Positions 25,537 to 34,776 of a stretch of 64,000 nt of DNA are shown here, one piece after another. Position 1 is the first letter of the stretch. Each line of letters opens with the position of its first letter. Origin of the DNA: Nitratireductor sp. XY-223 (lineage in GTDB: Bacteria > Pseudomonadota > Alphaproteobacteria > Rhizobiales > Rhizobiaceae). Location: the NCBI RefSeq assembly GCF_004959855.1, contig NZ_SPNT01000011.1, positions 1 through 64,000 on the forward strand, written 5' to 3'. Position numbers and translations under genes: made by a program. The notes below the pieces were generated by a model. That model saw nothing but the letters and a program-made list of their open reading frames with translations. It was not told where the DNA came from and did no database searches.

Positions 25537-26424
25537 GTGGATATCAAGGCCGGGATGCGACGACTGAGAACACTGCCGGTTTTCCTGGCCGCCATCGCAT
25601 TGTCGGGGTGCGGGCTCGGAACCGCGCCGATCCTCAATCCAAAGGGCCCGATCGCACTCGCCGAGCGCGACCTTTTGTTCACGGCCTTCTACCTGATGCT
25701 GATCGTCGTCATACCGGTCTTCGTGTTGGCGGCCGTGTTCGTATGGCGCTATCGGGCCTCCGGCGGTAAGGGCCAGTACAAGCCCGACTGGTCCTATTCG
25801 GCAGGTATCGACGCGCTGATCTGGCTGGTTCCCGCGCTGATCGTCGCGGCGCTTGGCTACCTTCTGTGGACGACCACCCACAAGCTCGATCCCTACAAGG
25901 CGATTACCGGGACGCAGAACCCGATCGAGGTGCAGGTCGTGGCGCAGGACTGGAAGTGGCTCTTCATCTACCCCGAATACGGAATTGCCACGGTCAACGA
26001 GTTGGCGTTCCCGCAGGAACGGCCGCTCTCGCTGCGCATCACGTCCGACACGGTCATGAACTCGTTCATGATTCCGGCGCTCGGCGGGCAGATCTACGCC
26101 ATGGCCGGCATGACCAGCCGGCTTCACCTCATTGCCGACGAACCCGGGCAGTTCACCGGCCGCAACACCATGTTCAGCGGCGATGGATTCGCGGACCAGC
26201 ACTTCCAGGCCTATTCGATGTCCAATAGCGACTTCGACAGCTGGGTGCAAAAGGTCCGCCAGTCCGAGACGGCGCTGGATCAGTCTGCCTACGCGACGCT
26301 CGCCGAGCCCAGCGTCGCGCACGGCGTTGAATATTATTCGTCTTACGAATCGGATCTCTTCGAGACGATCCTTGCGAAATACGCGGCGCGCCCTGCGCAC
26401 TCGTCGACGATGACGGATCAGTAG
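25537..26424 (+). CDS. cyoA: Cytochrome bo3-type ubiquinol oxidase subunit II
   Basis: Lipoprotein subunit of the heme-copper quinol oxidase, 295 aa. The lipobox LSGC puts the lipidated Cys near residue 26; two membrane helices (about 47-70 and 90-112) follow, then a periplasmic cupredoxin domain ([23 protein letters not shown]). The Cys/His CuA ligands of cytochrome c oxidases are absent, as expected for a quinol oxidase. It starts with GTG at 25537, with GGGGA 7 bases upstream; an ATG at 25555 is the alternative. It is the first gene of cyoABCD. Confidence 0.94.
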   Translation: MDIKAGMRRLRTLPVFLAAIALSGCGLGTAPILNPKGPIALAERDLLFTAFYLMLIVVIPVFVLAAVFVWRYRASGGKGQYKPDWSYSAGIDALIWLVPALIVAALGYLLWTTTHKLDPYKAITGTQNPIEVQVVAQDWKWLFIYPEYGIATVNELAFPQERPLSLRITSDTVMNSFMIPALGGQIYAMAGMTSRLHLIADEPGQFTGRNTMFSGDGFADQHFQAYSMSNSDFDSWVQKVRQSETALDQSAYATLAEPSVAHGVEYYSSYESDLFETILAKYAARPAHSSTMTDQ

Positions 26425-26443
26425 GGACAATCCGGAGGAACGC

Positions 26444-28477
26444 ATGCTCGGAAAACTGACGATCGATGCACTTCCGTTCTACAGCTGGGTCGCCATGGCC
26501 GGCGCGGGCGTGACGGTCTTCGGCGGCCTGATCGTCGTCGCGCTGATCACTTATCTGGGCGCCTGGCGCTACCTTTGGACCGAATGGCTGACCAGCGTCG
26601 ATCACAAGAAGATCGGCATTATGTATATCGTGCTGGCGCTGGTCATGCTCATCCGCGGCTTCATCGATGCCATCATGATGCGCGCGCAGCAGGCTTTCGC
26701 CCTGAATTCAGACGGTTACCTGCCGCCCGAGCATTTCGAGCAAATCTTCACCTCGCACGGCACCATCATGGTGTTCTTCATGGCGATGCCGTTCCTGACC
26801 GGGCTGTTCAACATCGTCGCCCCGCAGCAGATCGGCGCCCGTGACGTCGCGTTTCCGTTCATGAACTCCATCAGCCTGTGGCTGACGGCCGCCGGCGCGG
26901 GCCTGGTGCTCGTATCGCTCGTCGTCGGCAAGTTCTCGACGGCCGGCTGGACAGGCTACCCGCCCTATTCGGGCATCGAGTTCAATCCCGGCGTCGGCGT
27001 CGACTACTGGCTCTGGGCGCTGCTCGTCAGTGGTGTCGGCAGCACCATGACGGGCATCAACTTTGTCGTGACCATCCTGAAGAAGCGCGCGCCCGGCATG
27101 ACGCTGATGCGCATGCCGATGTTCTCGTGGACGACTCTGGTTGTCAGCATCCTGATCGCCTTCGCTTTCCCGGCACTGACCGTCGTCGCCATTCAGCTCG
27201 GCCTCGACCGCTATCTCGGCTTCCATTTCTTCACCAATGGCGACGGCGGAAACATGATGAATTTCGCCAACCTGCTTTGGATCTGGGGGCACCCGGAGGT
27301 CTACATCCTCATACTGCCCGCATTCGGCGTCTACTCGGAGGTCGTCGCGACATTCTCCGGCAAGCGCCTGTTCGGATACGATTCGCTCGTCTATGCCACC
27401 GGCTGCATCGGCATCCTGTCCTTCACCGTGTGGCTGCATCATTTCTTCACCATGGGCTCGAGCGCCAATGTGAACGCGTTCTTCGGTATCGCGACCATGA
27501 TCATCGCAGTGCCGACCGGCGTTAAGGTGTTCGACTGGCTGTTCACCATGTTCCGCGGCCGCATCGTTTTTCACCCCTCGATGTACTGGACCATAGGGTT
27601 CATCGTCACCTTCGTCATCGGCGGCGTGAGCGGCGTGCTTCTCGCGCTGCCGCCGGCAGACTACCTGATGCACAATTCCACATTCCTCGTGGCGCATTTC
27701 CACAACATGCTCATTCCGGGCGCCCTCTTCGGCTATCTCGCCGGCATGAACTACTGGTTCCCCAAGGCCTTCGGTTTCAAGCTCGACGAGACCTGGGGCA
27801 TCCGCGCCTTCTGGTTCTGGATCATCGGCTTCTACCTCGCCTTCATGCCGCTATACGTGCTCGGCTTCATGGGCATGGTGCGGCGGATGGAGCACTACAA
27901 CGTCGCTGAATGGCAGCCCTATCTCATGGTCGCCGCAGTCGGCGCGGTCTTCGTATTGATCGGCATCGCCTGCATTGCAATGCAGCTCTATGTCAGCGTG
28001 CGCGATCGGGCGCAGGCGGTCGATGCGACCGGCGATCCGTGGAACGGTCGCACGCTGGAATGGGCAACCTCGTCGCCGCCCGCGCCGTACAATTTCGCGG
28101 TCATCCCGCAGGTCGAGGATATCGACGCCTTCGCCGACATGAAACGGCGCGGTGTCGTCGGCGTACACCCGGACCGCTACGAGGACATTACGATGCCAAA
28201 GAGCACCGGTGCCGGCGTGATGCTCGGCGCCGGCGGGTTTGTTCTCGGCTTCGCCATGATCTGGCACATCTGGTGGCTGGCGGCCCTCAGCCTCGTCGGC
28301 GCGGTCGCGATCCTCATCTACAGGGCCAGCAACGACGACGACGAGTTCACGATCCCGGCGACCGAGGTCGAGGCCATCGAGAACAAGCGTCAGTTCTCGA
28401 CCCTCAAACTGCCGACCGACCTGCCGCAGCCGGGGACCGACCCCGCCGCAGAGCAACCGATGCCGGGGAACATCTGA
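26444..28477 (+). CDS. cyoB: Cytochrome bo3-type ubiquinol oxidase subunit I
   Basis: Catalytic, proton-pumping subunit of 677 aa with about 15 membrane helices. WGHPEVYIL carries the CuB His and the cross-linked Tyr, HHFFTMG the other two CuB His, and VAHFHNM the heme ligands. The N-terminal helix and extended C-terminus match CyoB rather than CtaD. A GGAGGAA ribosome site precedes the ATG; cyoA ends 19 bp upstream and cyoC starts 1 bp after the stop. Heme O synthesis (CyoE/CtaB) must be supplied from outside the window. Confidence 0.97.
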   Translation: MLGKLTIDALPFYSWVAMAGAGVTVFGGLIVVALITYLGAWRYLWTEWLTSVDHKKIGIMYIVLALVMLIRGFIDAIMMRAQQAFALNSDGYLPPEHFEQIFTSHGTIMVFFMAMPFLTGLFNIVAPQQIGARDVAFPFMNSISLWLTAAGAGLVLVSLVVGKFSTAGWTGYPPYSGIEFNPGVGVDYWLWALLVSGVGSTMTGINFVVTILKKRAPGMTLMRMPMFSWTTLVVSILIAFAFPALTVVAIQLGLDRYLGFHFFTNGDGGNMMNFANLLWIWGHPEVYILILPAFGVYSEVVATFSGKRLFGYDSLVYATGCIGILSFTVWLHHFFTMGSSANVNAFFGIATMIIAVPTGVKVFDWLFTMFRGRIVFHPSMYWTIGFIVTFVIGGVSGVLLALPPADYLMHNSTFLVAHFHNMLIPGALFGYLAGMNYWFPKAFGFKLDETWGIRAFWFWIIGFYLAFMPLYVLGFMGMVRRMEHYNVAEWQPYLMVAAVGAVFVLIGIACIAMQLYVSVRDRAQAVDATGDPWNGRTLEWATSSPPAPYNFAVIPQVEDIDAFADMKRRGVVGVHPDRYEDITMPKSTGAGVMLGAGGFVLGFAMIWHIWWLAALSLVGAVAILIYRASNDDDEFTIPATEVEAIENKRQFSTLKLPTDLPQPGTDPAAEQPMPGNI

Positions 28478-28478
28478 C

Positions 28479-29096
28479 ATGGCGATGGCTGAGACAACCG
28501 CAGTGCACGACGAACCGGTCGCCCATCTCGGCGGCGGCGAGGAGTTCGAGGAACGCGAATTCGGCTTCTGGCTTTACCTGATGACCGATGCGGTGATCTT
28601 CGCGCTCTTGTTCGCGACCTATGTGGTCATGAGCGGCAACATCGCGTCCGGGCCTGACGCCAAGTCCCTGTTCAGCCTGCCGCACACGGCCGGCGAGACG
28701 CTGCTGCTTTTGTGCTCGAGCATCACCTTCGGCTTCGCCACACTTGCCTCGCTCGCCGGCCAGCGCGGCCGCGTCATCCAGTGGCTGATTGTCACCATCG
28801 TGCTCGGCGCCGGCTTCGTCGCCATGGAAATCATCGAGTTCGCAGGCATGATCAGCGCCGGCGCCGGACCGGGCACGAGCGGCTTTCTGTCGGCGTTCTT
28901 CACGCTGGTCGGCACGCACGGGCTACATGTGAGCCTCGGCATCGTCGGGATCGCTGTGATGACGGTGCAGATTTCCATGAAGGGGCTGACCAACCCGGTG
29001 CGCTCGCGGCTCTACCGGCTCGGCCTCTTCTGGCACTTCCTCGATATCGTCTGGATCGGGATTTTCTCGGTCGTCTACCTGCCGGGGGTTATGTGA
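28479..29096 (+). CDS. cyoC: Cytochrome bo3-type ubiquinol oxidase subunit III
   Basis: Membrane subunit of 205 aa with five helices. EFGFWLYLMTDAVIFALLFATYVV, TLLLLCSSITFGFA, GTHGLHVSLGI and FWHFLDIVWIGIFSVVYLPG are standard for heme-copper oxidase subunit III of the quinol oxidase type. Its stop codon overlaps the cyoD start (ATGA). A second ATG two codons downstream is an alternative start. Confidence 0.96.
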   Translation: MAMAETTAVHDEPVAHLGGGEEFEEREFGFWLYLMTDAVIFALLFATYVVMSGNIASGPDAKSLFSLPHTAGETLLLLCSSITFGFATLASLAGQRGRVIQWLIVTIVLGAGFVAMEIIEFAGMISAGAGPGTSGFLSAFFTLVGTHGLHVSLGIVGIAVMTVQISMKGLTNPVRSRLYRLGLFWHFLDIVWIGIFSVVYLPGVM

Positions 29097-29407
29097 TGCA
29101 AAGACCGGCCGACACGCACACCCATAAAGCCTACCTGACCGGCTTCGTCCTGGCACTCATCCTGACGGTGATTCCCTTTGCGCTTGTCTGGGTTGGCGCC
29201 CTGCCCGTCCGTGCGACGCTGATCGTGATCGCGGTCGCGGCCATCATCCAGATGTTGGTGCACATGTACTATTTCCTGCACCTGAACTTCAGGACAACAC
29301 CGCGCGACAACATGCTCGCGCTCGTCTTTGCCGCGGTGCTGATCTTCATCCTCGTCGGCGGCACGCTCTGGATCATGTTCGACCTGCACTACCGGATGAT
29401 GGGCTGA
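29096..29407 (+). CDS. cyoD: Cytochrome bo3-type ubiquinol oxidase subunit IV
   Basis: Small assembly subunit of 103 aa with three membrane helices; KAYLTGFVLALILTVIPFALV, AIIQMLVHMYYFLHLNF and ALVFAAVLIFILVGGTLWIM are typical of CyoD. The start is fixed by the 1-bp overlap with cyoC; a longer open frame that begins inside cyoC is not used. It is the last cyo gene; minC follows after 154 bp. Confidence 0.95.
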   Translation: MQRPADTHTHKAYLTGFVLALILTVIPFALVWVGALPVRATLIVIAVAAIIQMLVHMYYFLHLNFRTTPRDNMLALVFAAVLIFILVGGTLWIMFDLHYRMMG

Positions 29408-29542
29408 AAGCCGAAGAAGCGGACCGCAAACGCGTTGCGCGGCTGCAACAGGTCGGGCGGCGGTAGAAAAAGACTTCGCCTCAATCTTCCCGCAAGCTCC
29501 GTGCGGTAACACTTCGTTAACCCCGATTCAAATAGGGTCGGG

Positions 29543-29556
29543 TTAAGGATTGTTAA
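29543..29556 (+). promoter_or_regulatory. TTAA-N6-TTAA elements just before minC
   Basis: TTAA (29543-29546) and TTAAC (29553-29557) are separated by 6 bp, and a further TTAAC lies at 29517-29521. The pattern resembles CtrA sites (TTAA-N7-TTAA) with one base less. The elements overlap the leader 5-20 bp ahead of the minC ATG. Confidence 0.4.
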
Positions 29557-29561
29557 CGAAG

Positions 29562-30257
29562 ATGACCGAAGTGCTAACCGACACCAAGCCCATTCGACTT
29601 AAAGGACGTTCCTTTCTGGCGCTCGTGCTCAGTCCAGAGCCGCCGTTTGACGACTGGCTGGCACGGCTTGACGATCTGGCCGCGAGATCAGCCGGCTTTT
29701 TCCTGCGCCGTCCCATCGTGCTCGATGTCGACGGCCTCGAAATGGACGGTGCTGAACTGCGGGGCCTGATCGAACAGCTCCGGGAACGGCACGTCCGCAT
29801 CATGGGGATCGAGGGTGCTGATCCGACATTGCTTGGCAGTGACATGCCACCGGCCATGGCCGGCGGTCTTCCGGCATCAGACCTCGAAGAGCCGGATGAG
29901 GATGCACCGGAAATCGAAAGCGAACCAGCGGCGCCCTCGCTCATGGTGACGCAGCCGGTGCGCTCTGGGCAATTGCTGACATCGGAAGGCGATATCACCA
30001 TTGTCGGTTCCGTGGCCTCCGGGGCGGAGGTCATCGCAGGCGGCTCGGTTCACGTCTACGGAACCATCCGCGGCCGCGTCGTTGCGGGTTCCATGGGCAA
30101 CGACGCCGCGCGAATTTTCTGCCGCAAACTTGAAGCGGAGCTCGTCGCGATAGCGGGCTACTACAAGACATCCGAGGATTTTGAGGACGAGCTGCGCGGA
30201 CAGGCCGTTCAGCTCTGGTTGGAGAATGAAGCAATCCTGGGGGACACACAGGGCTGA
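29562..30257 (+). CDS. minC: Septum site-determining protein MinC
   Basis: Inhibitor of FtsZ polymerisation that, with MinD, blocks polar division. The protein is 231 aa: N-terminal FtsZ-inhibiting domain (about 1-95), an acidic linker (DLEEPDEDAPEIESEP) and the C-terminal beta-helix that binds MinD (SEGDITIVGSVASGAEVIAGGSVHVYGTIRGRVVAG). The start is the ATG at 29562. It is the first gene of minCDE. Confidence 0.95.
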   Translation: MTEVLTDTKPIRLKGRSFLALVLSPEPPFDDWLARLDDLAARSAGFFLRRPIVLDVDGLEMDGAELRGLIEQLRERHVRIMGIEGADPTLLGSDMPPAMAGGLPASDLEEPDEDAPEIESEPAAPSLMVTQPVRSGQLLTSEGDITIVGSVASGAEVIAGGSVHVYGTIRGRVVAGSMGNDAARIFCRKLEAELVAIAGYYKTSEDFEDELRGQAVQLWLENEAILGDTQG

Positions 30258-30287
30258 GCCGGCGGGCTGCCAATTAAGGAGAAGGAT

Positions 30288-31103
30288 ATGGGCAAAGCGA
30301 TCGTGATCACATCCGGCAAGGGCGGCGTTGGGAAAACTACGTCGACGGCTGCCATCGGGGCCGCGTTGGCGCAAAGAAACGAGAAGGTCGTGGTTGTCGA
30401 TTTCGACGTCGGCCTGCGCAATCTCGATCTTGTCATGGGCGCGGAACGGCGGGTGGTCTTCGATCTGATCAACGTGATCCAGGGAGAGGCCAAGCTGTCG
30501 CAGGCGCTGATCCGCGACAAACGCCTGGAAAACCTCTTCCTGTTGCCGGCGTCCCAGACGCGCGACAAGGACAAGCTGACGCCCGAGGGCGTCGAGCGGG
30601 TCATCACATCGCTCAAGAAGGCCTTTGACTGGGTGCTTTGCGACAGTCCGGCCGGGATCGAGCGCGGCCCGACCCTGGCGATGCGCCACGCGGACGCCGC
30701 CATCGTGGTCACGAACCCGGAAGTCTCCTCGGTTCGCGACTCGGACCGCATCATCGGCCTGCTCGATGCCAAGACGGTCAAGGCGGAACGCGGCGAACAG
30801 ATGGAAAAGCACCTGCTCCTCAATCGCTACGACCCGATGCGGGCGGCGACCGGCGAGATGCTGAATGTCGATGACATGCTGGAGATCCTGTCGATCCCGC
30901 TTCTCGGCATCATTCCGGAAAGCACGGACGTCCTTCGCGCCTCAAACATTGGCGCGCCGGTCACGCTGGCGGACAGCCGCAGCGAGACGGCAAGGGCCTA
31001 TTGCGACGCGGCACGGCGCCTCTCCGGCGAGGCCGTACCCATTACCGTACCAGGGGAAAAGCGCGGATTCTTCGGAAAATTCTTCGGAAGGAAAGCTGCA
31101 TGA
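30288..31103 (+). CDS. minD: Septum site-determining ATPase MinD
   Basis: Membrane-associated ParA-type ATPase of 271 aa that recruits MinC and oscillates under MinE. The deviant Walker A motif [10 protein letters not shown] is at about 10-19, and [16 protein letters not shown] and [10 protein letters not shown] are family motifs. The C-terminal amphipathic membrane-targeting helix is [19 protein letters not shown] precedes the ATG. The stop overlaps the minE start. Confidence 0.97.
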   Translation: MGKAIVITSGKGGVGKTTSTAAIGAALAQRNEKVVVVDFDVGLRNLDLVMGAERRVVFDLINVIQGEAKLSQALIRDKRLENLFLLPASQTRDKDKLTPEGVERVITSLKKAFDWVLCDSPAGIERGPTLAMRHADAAIVVTNPEVSSVRDSDRIIGLLDAKTVKAERGEQMEKHLLLNRYDPMRAATGEMLNVDDMLEILSIPLLGIIPESTDVLRASNIGAPVTLADSRSETARAYCDAARRLSGEAVPITVPGEKRGFFGKFFGRKAA

Positions 31104-31363
31104 ACATACTCCGTTTTTTCGGAAGGCGAAGTTCGGCCTCCGCAGCCCGTGAGCGGCTGCAGGTCCTGCTCGCCCATGAACGAGCGTCAATGGGTGGCAC
31201 CGACCTTGTGGAAATACTCCGCGAGGAGATTATCGATGTGCTCTCCAAGCATGTGCAGATCGAAGGCCGCAAGGTCCATGTCAAGATGGAGCGCGGCGCC
31301 CAGGTCTCGACGCTCGCCGTCGATATAGAAATCCCGTTCGACACGGGCGTGCGGGCGGCGTAA
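31100..31363 (+). CDS. minE: Cell division topological specificity factor MinE
   Basis: Protein of 87 aa that stimulates MinD ATPase. The N-terminal membrane-binding part [10 protein letters not shown], the MinD-contact region [14 protein letters not shown] and the C-terminal dimerisation domain [16 protein letters not shown] are intact. The ATG overlaps the minD stop as ATGA. A bidirectional terminator follows. Confidence 0.96.
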   Translation: MNILRFFGRRSSASAARERLQVLLAHERASMGGTDLVEILREEIIDVLSKHVQIEGRKVHVKMERGAQVSTLAVDIEIPFDTGVRAA

Positions 31364-31403
31364 GCCCGCCAGGTCACCAAGCTCGGGCGACAACGGCAAA
31401 TGA

Positions 31404-31430
31404 AAAACCCCGCCAAATTGGCGGGGTTTT
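31404..31430. terminator. Bidirectional rho-independent terminator, minE / outer-membrane protein
   Basis: AAAACCCCGCC (31404-31414), loop AAATT, GGCGGGGTTTT (31420-31430). The 11-bp stem has flanking A and T tracts, so it can serve both the min operon and the converging outer-membrane protein gene. Confidence 0.9.
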
Positions 31431-31465
31431 CTGAATTGCACGGGTGCGTTGTCAATCGGTCGCTA

Positions 31466-32152
31466 TCACGGCCAGGAAAACCGCCAGCTGAGACCGGCCT
31501 GCACCTTGTGGGTTTTGTAGTCAACCGATGACGCTCCGAGATGGGTGAAGTTACCTGTACCGAAATCGGTGTAGAGGTATTGCACCCTTCCGGCGATGTT
31601 CTGAGTGAACATGTACTCACCGCCAGCGCCCACGTTCCATCCGGTCAACGTATCGCTGTCCGTACCCCCTGCGATCGGCGTGTAGAATGTTTCCAAATTC
31701 GTAAACGCTACACCACCGGTAAGATACAGCAGCGCCTGGCCGGTGCTGTAACCCAGCCGACCGCGGACTGAAGCGTCCCAGTCCTGTTCAATTGTGTAGG
31801 TCTCACCACCGCCGCCACCGGAAAGCGCGGTAGCACTAATGTCCATCCAGTTTCCGTCGGCTTCAACACCGGCGACAATGGATGGTGTCAGCTGGAAGTT
31901 ATATCCGACATATCCACCGCCAACAAATCCAGATGTGTCATTGCTGAAATTCGAAGGATATGCCGGGATATCAACCGTTGCATCTGTCCACTGGCCGCCC
32001 AGCTGAATGCCCAGATACAATCCGGTCCAGTCTGTCCCCTGAGCAACGGGTGCTACTGGCGCCGCCTCAGGTGCAACAACCGCATCCGCAGCGTATGCCG
32101 TCGTGGCAGCAAGGGCGCTCATCAAAACACCCGTCAGAATAGCTTTGCGCAT
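31466..32152 (-). CDS. Outer-membrane beta-barrel protein, Omp25/Omp31 (RopB) type
   Basis: Protein of 228 aa with a signal peptide (TGVLMSALAATTAYA, cleavage before ADAVV). The mature part begins with an Ala/Pro linker, then DWTGLYLGIQLGGQW, GFVGGGYVGYNFQ, IVAGVEADGNW, and amphipathic strands ending with the aromatic C-terminus KVQAGLSWRFSWP, as needed for BAM insertion. This is the small 8-stranded barrel class abundant in rhizobia and Brucella. A monocistronic gene with a GGGGG ribosome site, it converges on minE. Confidence 0.9.
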   Translation of the reverse strand: MRKAILTGVLMSALAATTAYAADAVVAPEAAPVAPVAQGTDWTGLYLGIQLGGQWTDATVDIPAYPSNFSNDTSGFVGGGYVGYNFQLTPSIVAGVEADGNWMDISATALSGGGGGETYTIEQDWDASVRGRLGYSTGQALLYLTGGVAFTNLETFYTPIAGGTDSDTLTGWNVGAGGEYMFTQNIAGRVQYLYTDFGTGNFTHLGASSVDYKTHKVQAGLSWRFSWP

Positions 32153-32556
32153 AAGAAACCCCCTAAACGCACAAAATCGATAGACCGAGTTTTACTGGGC
32201 TACCAGAAAGTTGCAATAGAGGAAGCGAACGCAGAAGTTGAGAATTCACTTGTGTTGCCAATTTGAGACACGGCAAAAATAGGCACCCATGAGCCCTTCG
32301 TTTCTATCTGCTTAATATTTATAAATATTCATTGTTTGCCGACTTTCTATGCGAATGCGCCGCCGGATGCGCGGAGTAACGAAGTATTAATTTCCCTTAA
32401 CGGTAGAGATATCGAAAAGGCACCTACGTGCGCGGTAAAAACGAATCGTATATTGCGGTGCCGTTAAGTAAACAACTGTTTCAAATGGCGATGCGGACGG
32501 CACTGCCCGCTCCGGGAGCAACGGCGCCGCTGTATTGCACATATTTCGATTTGAAA
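32153..32556. other. 404-bp AT-rich intergenic region
   Basis: It lies between the start of the outer-membrane protein gene and the 3' end of tRNA-Leu. It should contain the barrel-protein promoter on the minus strand. A TTAA-N6-TTAAC motif is at 32387-32401. The short open frames that run into tRNA-Leu are not credible genes. I see nothing else. Confidence 0.6.
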
Positions 32557-32641
32557 TGGTGCGGTCGAGAAGACTCGAACTTCCACGGGTTGCCCCACAG
32601 CGACCTCAACGCTGCGCGTCTACCAATTCCGCCACGACCGC
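32557..32641 (-). tRNA. tRNA-Leu (anticodon GAG)
   Basis: On the minus strand acceptor GCGGTCG (32641-32635) pairs with CGACCGC (32567-32561), followed by discriminator A and encoded CCA at 32559-32557. The anticodon stem-loop CAGCGTTGAGGTCGCTG gives GAG. There is a long variable arm as in class II tRNAs. Length is 85 nt. Confidence 0.96.
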
Positions 32642-32834
32642 ACGTGGTAGAAGCCGTTACCGGCGCGCCGCATGTACCAAATAGCCTGTAGCGAGACAAG
32701 GGGCTGTGACGTTTTTTTGTCCGCCTTCGCGGGCTCCCGAAACAGGCCCCCAACGTTCGGCACACAATGGGCCTTGCACTGCGACGCCGCGCGCGCCAAA
32801 TAGGCATCGAACAGGGATATTCCACGCGAACACA

Positions 32835-33545
32835 ATGCAGCGCAGCGACATCGAGACCGGCTTCTTTGCAACCGAGGGATCGCCACCGGTGCGCTGGCTT
32901 GTGGCACCCGGCCTGACCGACTACGGCGACGCGGTGGATTTCATGGAAGAGCGCGCCGAAGCGATCGCCAGGGGCGGCGCAGACGAGCTTGTGTGGCTGG
33001 TCGAGCATCCGCCGCTCTATACGGCCGGTACAAGTGCCGACGAATCGGATCTTCTGTCGCCGGGGCGCTTCCCCGTCCACCGGACGGGACGCGGCGGTGA
33101 ATACACCTATCACGGGCCGGGGCAGCGCGTCGCCTATGTGATGCTCGACCTGAAGCGGCGACGCTGCGATGTCCGGGCATTTGTATCGGCGCTGGAAGCC
33201 TGGGTGATCGACACACTCGCCGGCATGAACATCCGGGGCGAGCGCCGCGAGGACCGCGTTGGCGTCTGGGTGGCGCGCCCGGAGCGGCCCGCCCTCCCCG
33301 ACGGCACTGCCGCAGAGGACAAGATCGCCGCCATCGGCATCCGGCTGCGCCGCTGGGTCAGTTTTCACGGCATATCGATCAATGTCGAACCGGATCTCGA
33401 GCATTTTTCCGGTATCGTGCCGTGCGGCGTCACCGCACACGGGGTGACCAGCATCGTCGACCTCGGCCTGCCGGTGACCATGGCCGACACAGACATTGCC
33501 CTGCGACAATCCTTCGAAACGATCTTCGGTCCGACCTCGGACTGA
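32835..33545 (+). CDS. lipB: Lipoyl(octanoyl) transferase
   Basis: Transfers octanoate from acyl carrier protein to the lipoyl domains, for example of GcvH or pyruvate dehydrogenase. With the ATG at 32835 it is 236 aa. [37 protein letters not shown], the catalytic Lys in [15 protein letters not shown] and the catalytic Cys in [13 protein letters not shown] are intact. A GTG start at 32706 would add 43 unlikely residues. It converges on the channel gene with 4 bp between. Confidence 0.95.
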   Translation: MQRSDIETGFFATEGSPPVRWLVAPGLTDYGDAVDFMEERAEAIARGGADELVWLVEHPPLYTAGTSADESDLLSPGRFPVHRTGRGGEYTYHGPGQRVAYVMLDLKRRRCDVRAFVSALEAWVIDTLAGMNIRGERREDRVGVWVARPERPALPDGTAAEDKIAAIGIRLRRWVSFHGISINVEPDLEHFSGIVPCGVTAHGVTSIVDLGLPVTMADTDIALRQSFETIFGPTSD

Positions 33546-33549
33546 TCGC

Positions 33550-33981
33550 CTAGAAATGCTTGCCGGCCTGGAACGGACCGATGCGCGTCGAGGCGGCAAC
33601 CAGATAGGCGGTCGACCAGCCGATCAGCACGAAACCGCTGAGGCCTTCCATGCCGGCCATCAACTGCCATTCCTTGGTGATGAGGGCATCGCCATATCCG
33701 AGTGTCGAAAATGTTATGGCGGAAAAATAGAGCGCATCCGAGATATTTTCGATGGCGCCGGCCAGTTCGTAGACCACCGCCCAGATCCAGATCTCGACGG
33801 AATGCACCAAGATCAGCCCGTGAACAAGGATCACCATCGAAATGACCTTGCTGCGGAATTCGTGTATCGGGTGCAGTCCCGCAACACGGTTCATGACGTT
33901 CGCGATTCCGACCAGGCCCAGCGTGTGGACCAGGACCGTCAGCGACACCACGGCTGTTCCCAGTATTATATCCGGCAGCAT
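33550..33981 (-). CDS. Small two-pore-helix potassium channel-like protein
   Basis: Inner-membrane protein of 143 aa from the ATG at 33981. Membrane segments lie at about 5-29, 47-75 and 110-132, with a pore helix and selectivity filter TLGYGD at 93-98 (FSAITFSTLGYGDAL). No cytoplasmic RCK domain is attached, so the gating signal is unknown. A GGGGGTGGG stretch precedes the start. It is a single gene between lipB and an XRE regulator that is divergent to it. Confidence 0.85.
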   Translation of the reverse strand: MLPDIILGTAVVSLTVLVHTLGLVGIANVMNRVAGLHPIHEFRSKVISMVILVHGLILVHSVEIWIWAVVYELAGAIENISDALYFSAITFSTLGYGDALITKEWQLMAGMEGLSGFVLIGWSTAYLVAASTRIGPFQAGKHF

Positions 33982-34276
33982 GAAGACCCACCCCCAGTTT
34001 CCCTGTTTTGATCGTGTGCGTTGGTTGGCACAAATCCCATAAGGGCGCAAATACATCGGCATTCGGCAGATATTTGACGGAATCAAGAAACAATGCGCCA
34101 ACCGGCGGGACTAATAATGCCCCGTGCGGACGGAAGGACGACCCGGTGCTTTTGCACACAGCGGTGCGTAACGGACATAATGACGCGCGCACCGACATTT
34201 CCTTTCGCAACCGTCCTGCTTTGTCATAAACCGTGACCGCAAGCCGTCGGTAGCAGGAGCGCAACAGGAGCAGCAT

Positions 34277-34666
34277 ATGTCGACCCAATTGGATATCTCC
34301 GTCGAACATCCGGACTACGATACGCTCGGCGGCCGGATCTCGCGGGCGCGCGACGCGCTCGACCTGACCACATCGCAGCTGGCACGCCGGCTCGGCGTCA
34401 AGACCGATACCGTTCACGCATGGGAGACGGACCGGTCGGAGCCGCGCGCCAACCGGGTCACGATGCTCGCCGGCGTTCTCGGCGTATCGCCGACCTGGCT
34501 TTTGAACGGCATCGGCGAAGCGCCAAACCTGCCGGTGGTACATTCGGAACTGCGGGTCCTGGTCACGCAGTTGTCGAAACTGAAAAAATCCCATGAAGCG
34601 ATGGGCCACATGATCGAGGCCATTGAAGCCGAAGCGAGGCGGGTGTCGCAGCAGATCGGCGAATGA
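34277..34666 (+). CDS. XRE-family helix-turn-helix regulator
   Basis: Protein of 129 aa. The HTH lies at about 17-72: RISRARDALDLTTSQLARRL, then DTVHAWETDRSEPRANRVTMLAGVLGVS. The C-terminal part (about 85-129) is a predicted helix with regular hydrophobic spacing that may dimerise. It sits 110 bp upstream of the formaldehyde dehydrogenase gene in the same direction, so control of that cluster is possible but not shown. Confidence 0.85.
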   Translation: MSTQLDISVEHPDYDTLGGRISRARDALDLTTSQLARRLGVKTDTVHAWETDRSEPRANRVTMLAGVLGVSPTWLLNGIGEAPNLPVVHSELRVLVTQLSKLKKSHEAMGHMIEAIEAEARRVSQQIGE

Positions 34667-34723
34667 TCGACTGCCGCCAACGCCATTTTTTTCCGGCGCG
34701 CCTATTGAGGCATCGCACGCGTT

Positions 34724-34752
34724 TTGACAGTGTGCCAGTCTGGCAGAACGAA
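34724..34752 (+). promoter_or_regulatory. Candidate promoter/operator of the formaldehyde cluster
   Basis: A perfect -35 element TTGACA (34724-34729) is followed by the inverted repeat TGCCA-GTC-TGGCA (34732-34744) in what would be the spacer. The -10 at 34747-34752 is poor, as is common in regulated promoters. The frmA ATG lies 24 bp further. Confidence 0.35.
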
Positions 34753-34776
34753 TGATACCGACTGAGGGAGGAAGAT

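Noticed and set aside
25267-26445. 392-aa minus-strand frame across cyoA
   Set aside because: It is a shadow of cyoA, which has a lipobox, helices and operon context.
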